Assembly (NCBI RefSeq): GCF_902706225.1
Contig: NZ_CACSKB010000013.1
Span: forward strand, 1-64,000
From: Microbacterium sp. 18062
GTDB taxonomy: Bacteria > Actinomycetota > Actinomycetes > Actinomycetales > Microbacteriaceae
Direction: 5' to 3'
Length of the DNA stretch: 64,000 nt
The stretch's first letter is position 1; every line of letters starts with the position of its first letter. This document shows positions 62,486-64,000 of the stretch, one piece after another. The notes under the pieces were generated by a model. The model saw only the letters and a program-made list of their open reading frames with translations, ran no database searches and was not told the DNA's origin. The position numbers and the translations under genes were made by a program.

Positions 62486-63538
62486 ATGACTCTTTCTCGC
62501 AGCAGACGACTTCTACATAAGCTTTGCCTTTTCGCAGTCGTCACCGGCGCAGCGGTCGTAGTTTCTGCGTGTTCCCCTGGCAGCACGGACACGGACGGTG
62601 GTGCCACCAACGACAACGGCACGATCGTGCTGGTGCACGACCAGCAGGCAGGCGACGGCGGCGTCATCGATAGCCAGATCGAGGGCGTGGAGCAGATTGC
62701 CGAGGACGAAGAGTGGTCGAGCCAGGCCGTATATGTTGCCGACTCAGCGAACTATGAGTCCAGTCTGCGGAACGTTGCCGATTCGGGTCCCACGGTGATT
62801 GTGACGTCTTTCTACCGCATCACCGACGCGTTCAATTCCGTTGCAGAAGAATACCCCGACATCAAGTTCATCCATCTCTACGCCGATCCGGTGGAACCGG
62901 CGATTCCCAATCTGCTCACCGTGTCGTATGACAGCTACAAACTCATGTACGCCTCCGGCGTCCTTGCCGGTACGTTCACAGAGACCGGCAAGGTGGGCAT
63001 CGTTCTCGGCGACACGCAGCCGCTCCTAGCCGCGGAATACAACGCTTTCGCGGCTGGCGCGACGAGCGTCGACCCCTCGATCGAGGTGACGTATGGCGTC
63101 GTCGGGAACTTCGACGACGCCACGAAGGCACAGGAAGTCGCCGAGCAGCTGTACTCGAGCGGGGTCGACGTGATCCAGGCAGATGCTGGCGGGGCAGACG
63201 CCGGCACCATCGCTGCGTCGCAGGCCACGCCGGGTCGGTTCATCATCGGTTACGGCCTCGGCCCGCTGACAAGCGCCCCGGACCAGACTCTCGCCGTGAG
63301 TGGCCTCGAGTTCTCGGCCTCGGTGCTGGAGACCGTCCCGATGGTTCTCGAAGACGGTTTTGCAGGCGGTCATCTGAGCACCGGCATCGGAGACGTGTTG
63401 TCCTTGACCTTCCCGGATTCTGCTCCGGTCGATGACGTCGCGGATCGGTGGGAAGCGGCAAAGTCGGCCACCGAAGCAGTGATCACCGAGATCAACGACG
63501 GCACAGTCGACGTGCCGTTCGTGACCTCAATCAATTGA
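62486..63538 (+). CDS. BMP-family substrate-binding lipoprotein
   Basis: 350 aa. Signal peptide (LCLFAVVTGAAVVVSAC) with lipobox VSAC, then a BMP/PnrA-type type-I binding domain: IVLVHDQQAGDGGVID, IVTSFYRITDAFNSVAEEYPDIKFIHLYADP, YASGVLAGTFTETGKVGIVLGDTQP, VIQADAGGADAGTI. The family usually binds purine or pyrimidine nucleosides. SD GGAG. First gene of the importer; the ATPase follows across a strong hairpin. In this context the ligand may be a pyrimidine, hydantoin or nucleoside. Confidence 0.92.
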   Translation: MTLSRSRRLLHKLCLFAVVTGAAVVVSACSPGSTDTDGGATNDNGTIVLVHDQQAGDGGVIDSQIEGVEQIAEDEEWSSQAVYVADSANYESSLRNVADSGPTVIVTSFYRITDAFNSVAEEYPDIKFIHLYADPVEPAIPNLLTVSYDSYKLMYASGVLAGTFTETGKVGIVLGDTQPLLAAEYNAFAAGATSVDPSIEVTYGVVGNFDDATKAQEVAEQLYSSGVDVIQADAGGADAGTIAASQATPGRFIIGYGLGPLTSAPDQTLAVSGLEFSASVLETVPMVLEDGFAGGHLSTGIGDVLSLTFPDSAPVDDVADRWEAAKSATEAVITEINDGTVDVPFVTSIN

Positions 63539-63543
63539 TCGAC

Positions 63544-63582
63544 CAGGTTCGGGGCCCGCGCCCATGACGGGCCCCGAACCTG
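63544..63582 (+). terminator. Perfect 15-bp hairpin inside importer operon
   Basis: CAGGTTCGGGGCCCG (63544-63558) and CGGGCCCCGAACCTG (63568-63582) form a perfect 15-bp stem with a 9-nt loop, six bases after the binding-protein stop. No T-run follows. It probably protects the 3' end of the binding-protein message or reduces read-through, so that more binding protein than transporter is made. Confidence 0.8.
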
Positions 63583-63597
63583 CCATGAGGAGAAGAC

Positions 63598-64000
63598 GTG
63601 TCCGCGAACGCCATCGACTGCTCTCGGATCACCGTCCGATTCGGCGAGTTTACCGCCCTCAACGCCATCGACGTGTCATTCGACGCCGGCCGGATCCATG
63701 CGCTGGTCGGACAGAACGGCGCAGGGAAGACAACTCTGGCAAGAGTAATCGCCGGCCTGGTACCCGCGGCCGCAGGTACGGTGGCTGTCGACGGGAACTC
63801 AATCGAAACCGGTAACGTGCTGACTTCTCGCTCGCACGGAATTGAGATGGTTCATCAGAGTTTCGCGCTGCCCCCGTCTATGACCGTTGCCGAGGCCCTC
63901 GAGTACGGCTCAACGCGCCCCAAGGGAAGTCTCTTCACACGACGCTCACTCAACGCGTACTGGCAGAAGTATCTCGACGATTCCAGCGTCGAAGTGCGCG
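63598..64000 (+). CDS. ABC ATPase of BMP-type importer (partial)
   Basis: 134 residues before the window ends. GTG start with GAGGAGAAG upstream. ITVRFGEFTALNAIDVSFDAG, Walker A VGQNGAGKTT, HGIEMVHQSFALPPSMTVAEAL. The first half of a sugar/nucleoside-type ATPase; the second ATP-binding half, permeases and any further genes lie beyond 64000. Confidence 0.9.
   Translation, partial: MSANAIDCSRITVRFGEFTALNAIDVSFDAGRIHALVGQNGAGKTTLARVIAGLVPAAAGTVAVDGNSIETGNVLTSRSHGIEMVHQSFALPPSMTVAEALEYGSTRPKGSLFTRRSLNAYWQKYLDDSSVEVR

Overview
The window is GC-rich actinobacterial DNA. The dense, mostly translationally coupled genes, the F420 enzymes, and the protein families and codon use all suggest a Microbacteriaceae-type organism close to Microbacterium; that is an inference, since no rRNA or housekeeping marker lies in the window. 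No tRNA, rRNA or CRISPR array was seen.

The left part (1-26.6 kb) looks like host chromosome. It holds an AbiEi/DUF559-like protein, then a minus-strand glycoside locus: LacI regulator, GH78 rhamnosidase, MFS, carboxylesterase, second MFS and ROK regulator. Two near-identical LacI-type operators (6232 and 6277) precede the first MFS. Next come the transglutaminase / alpha-E / circularly permuted ATP-grasp trio, a decapitated VOC gene, an arginine-ornithine pair (ddaH-rocD) and, further on, putA. A TetR / glycosyltransferase / DHA2 exporter cassette has a clear shared operator. Three overlapping unknown membrane-anchored proteins follow.

From about 26.6 kb the DNA becomes visibly less GC-rich and decayed genes appear. 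Three catabolic modules follow, each with its own regulator and its own class of ABC importer: (A) 27.4-39.7 kb, LacI-controlled, with two aldo/keto reductases, an MFS, an NtaA/SnaA/DszA-type flavin monooxygenase and a Dpp-type importer, followed by an IS3 transposase remnant; (B) 41.6-48.2 kb, with a YheO/DauR-like regulator, class V PLP enzyme, polar amino-acid importer and a divergent N-carbamoyl-amino-acid hydrolase; (C) 53.8-64 kb, with a MocR regulator, dihydropyrimidinase, two LLM flavoenzymes, class III aminotransferase, CoA-acylating semialdehyde dehydrogenase and a BMP-family (nucleoside-type) importer that runs off the right edge. B and C together could take a dihydropyrimidine or hydantoin to an N-carbamoyl amino acid, amine, semialdehyde and acyl-CoA.

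High-GC, host-like DNA is interleaved between the modules: an aldo/keto reductase at 40.7-41.5 kb, and an F420 block at 48.2-53.7 kb (fbiC, a Baeyer-Villiger-type monooxygenase, fgd and a remnant of fbiD). The F420 block is the most surprising part. The FO synthase keeps its reading frame and its first radical-SAM cluster motif, but the CofH half has no CxxxCxxC. The adjoining fbiD is broken by a frameshift and an internal deletion. Either F420 synthesis is decaying here or this fused protein has taken on another role.
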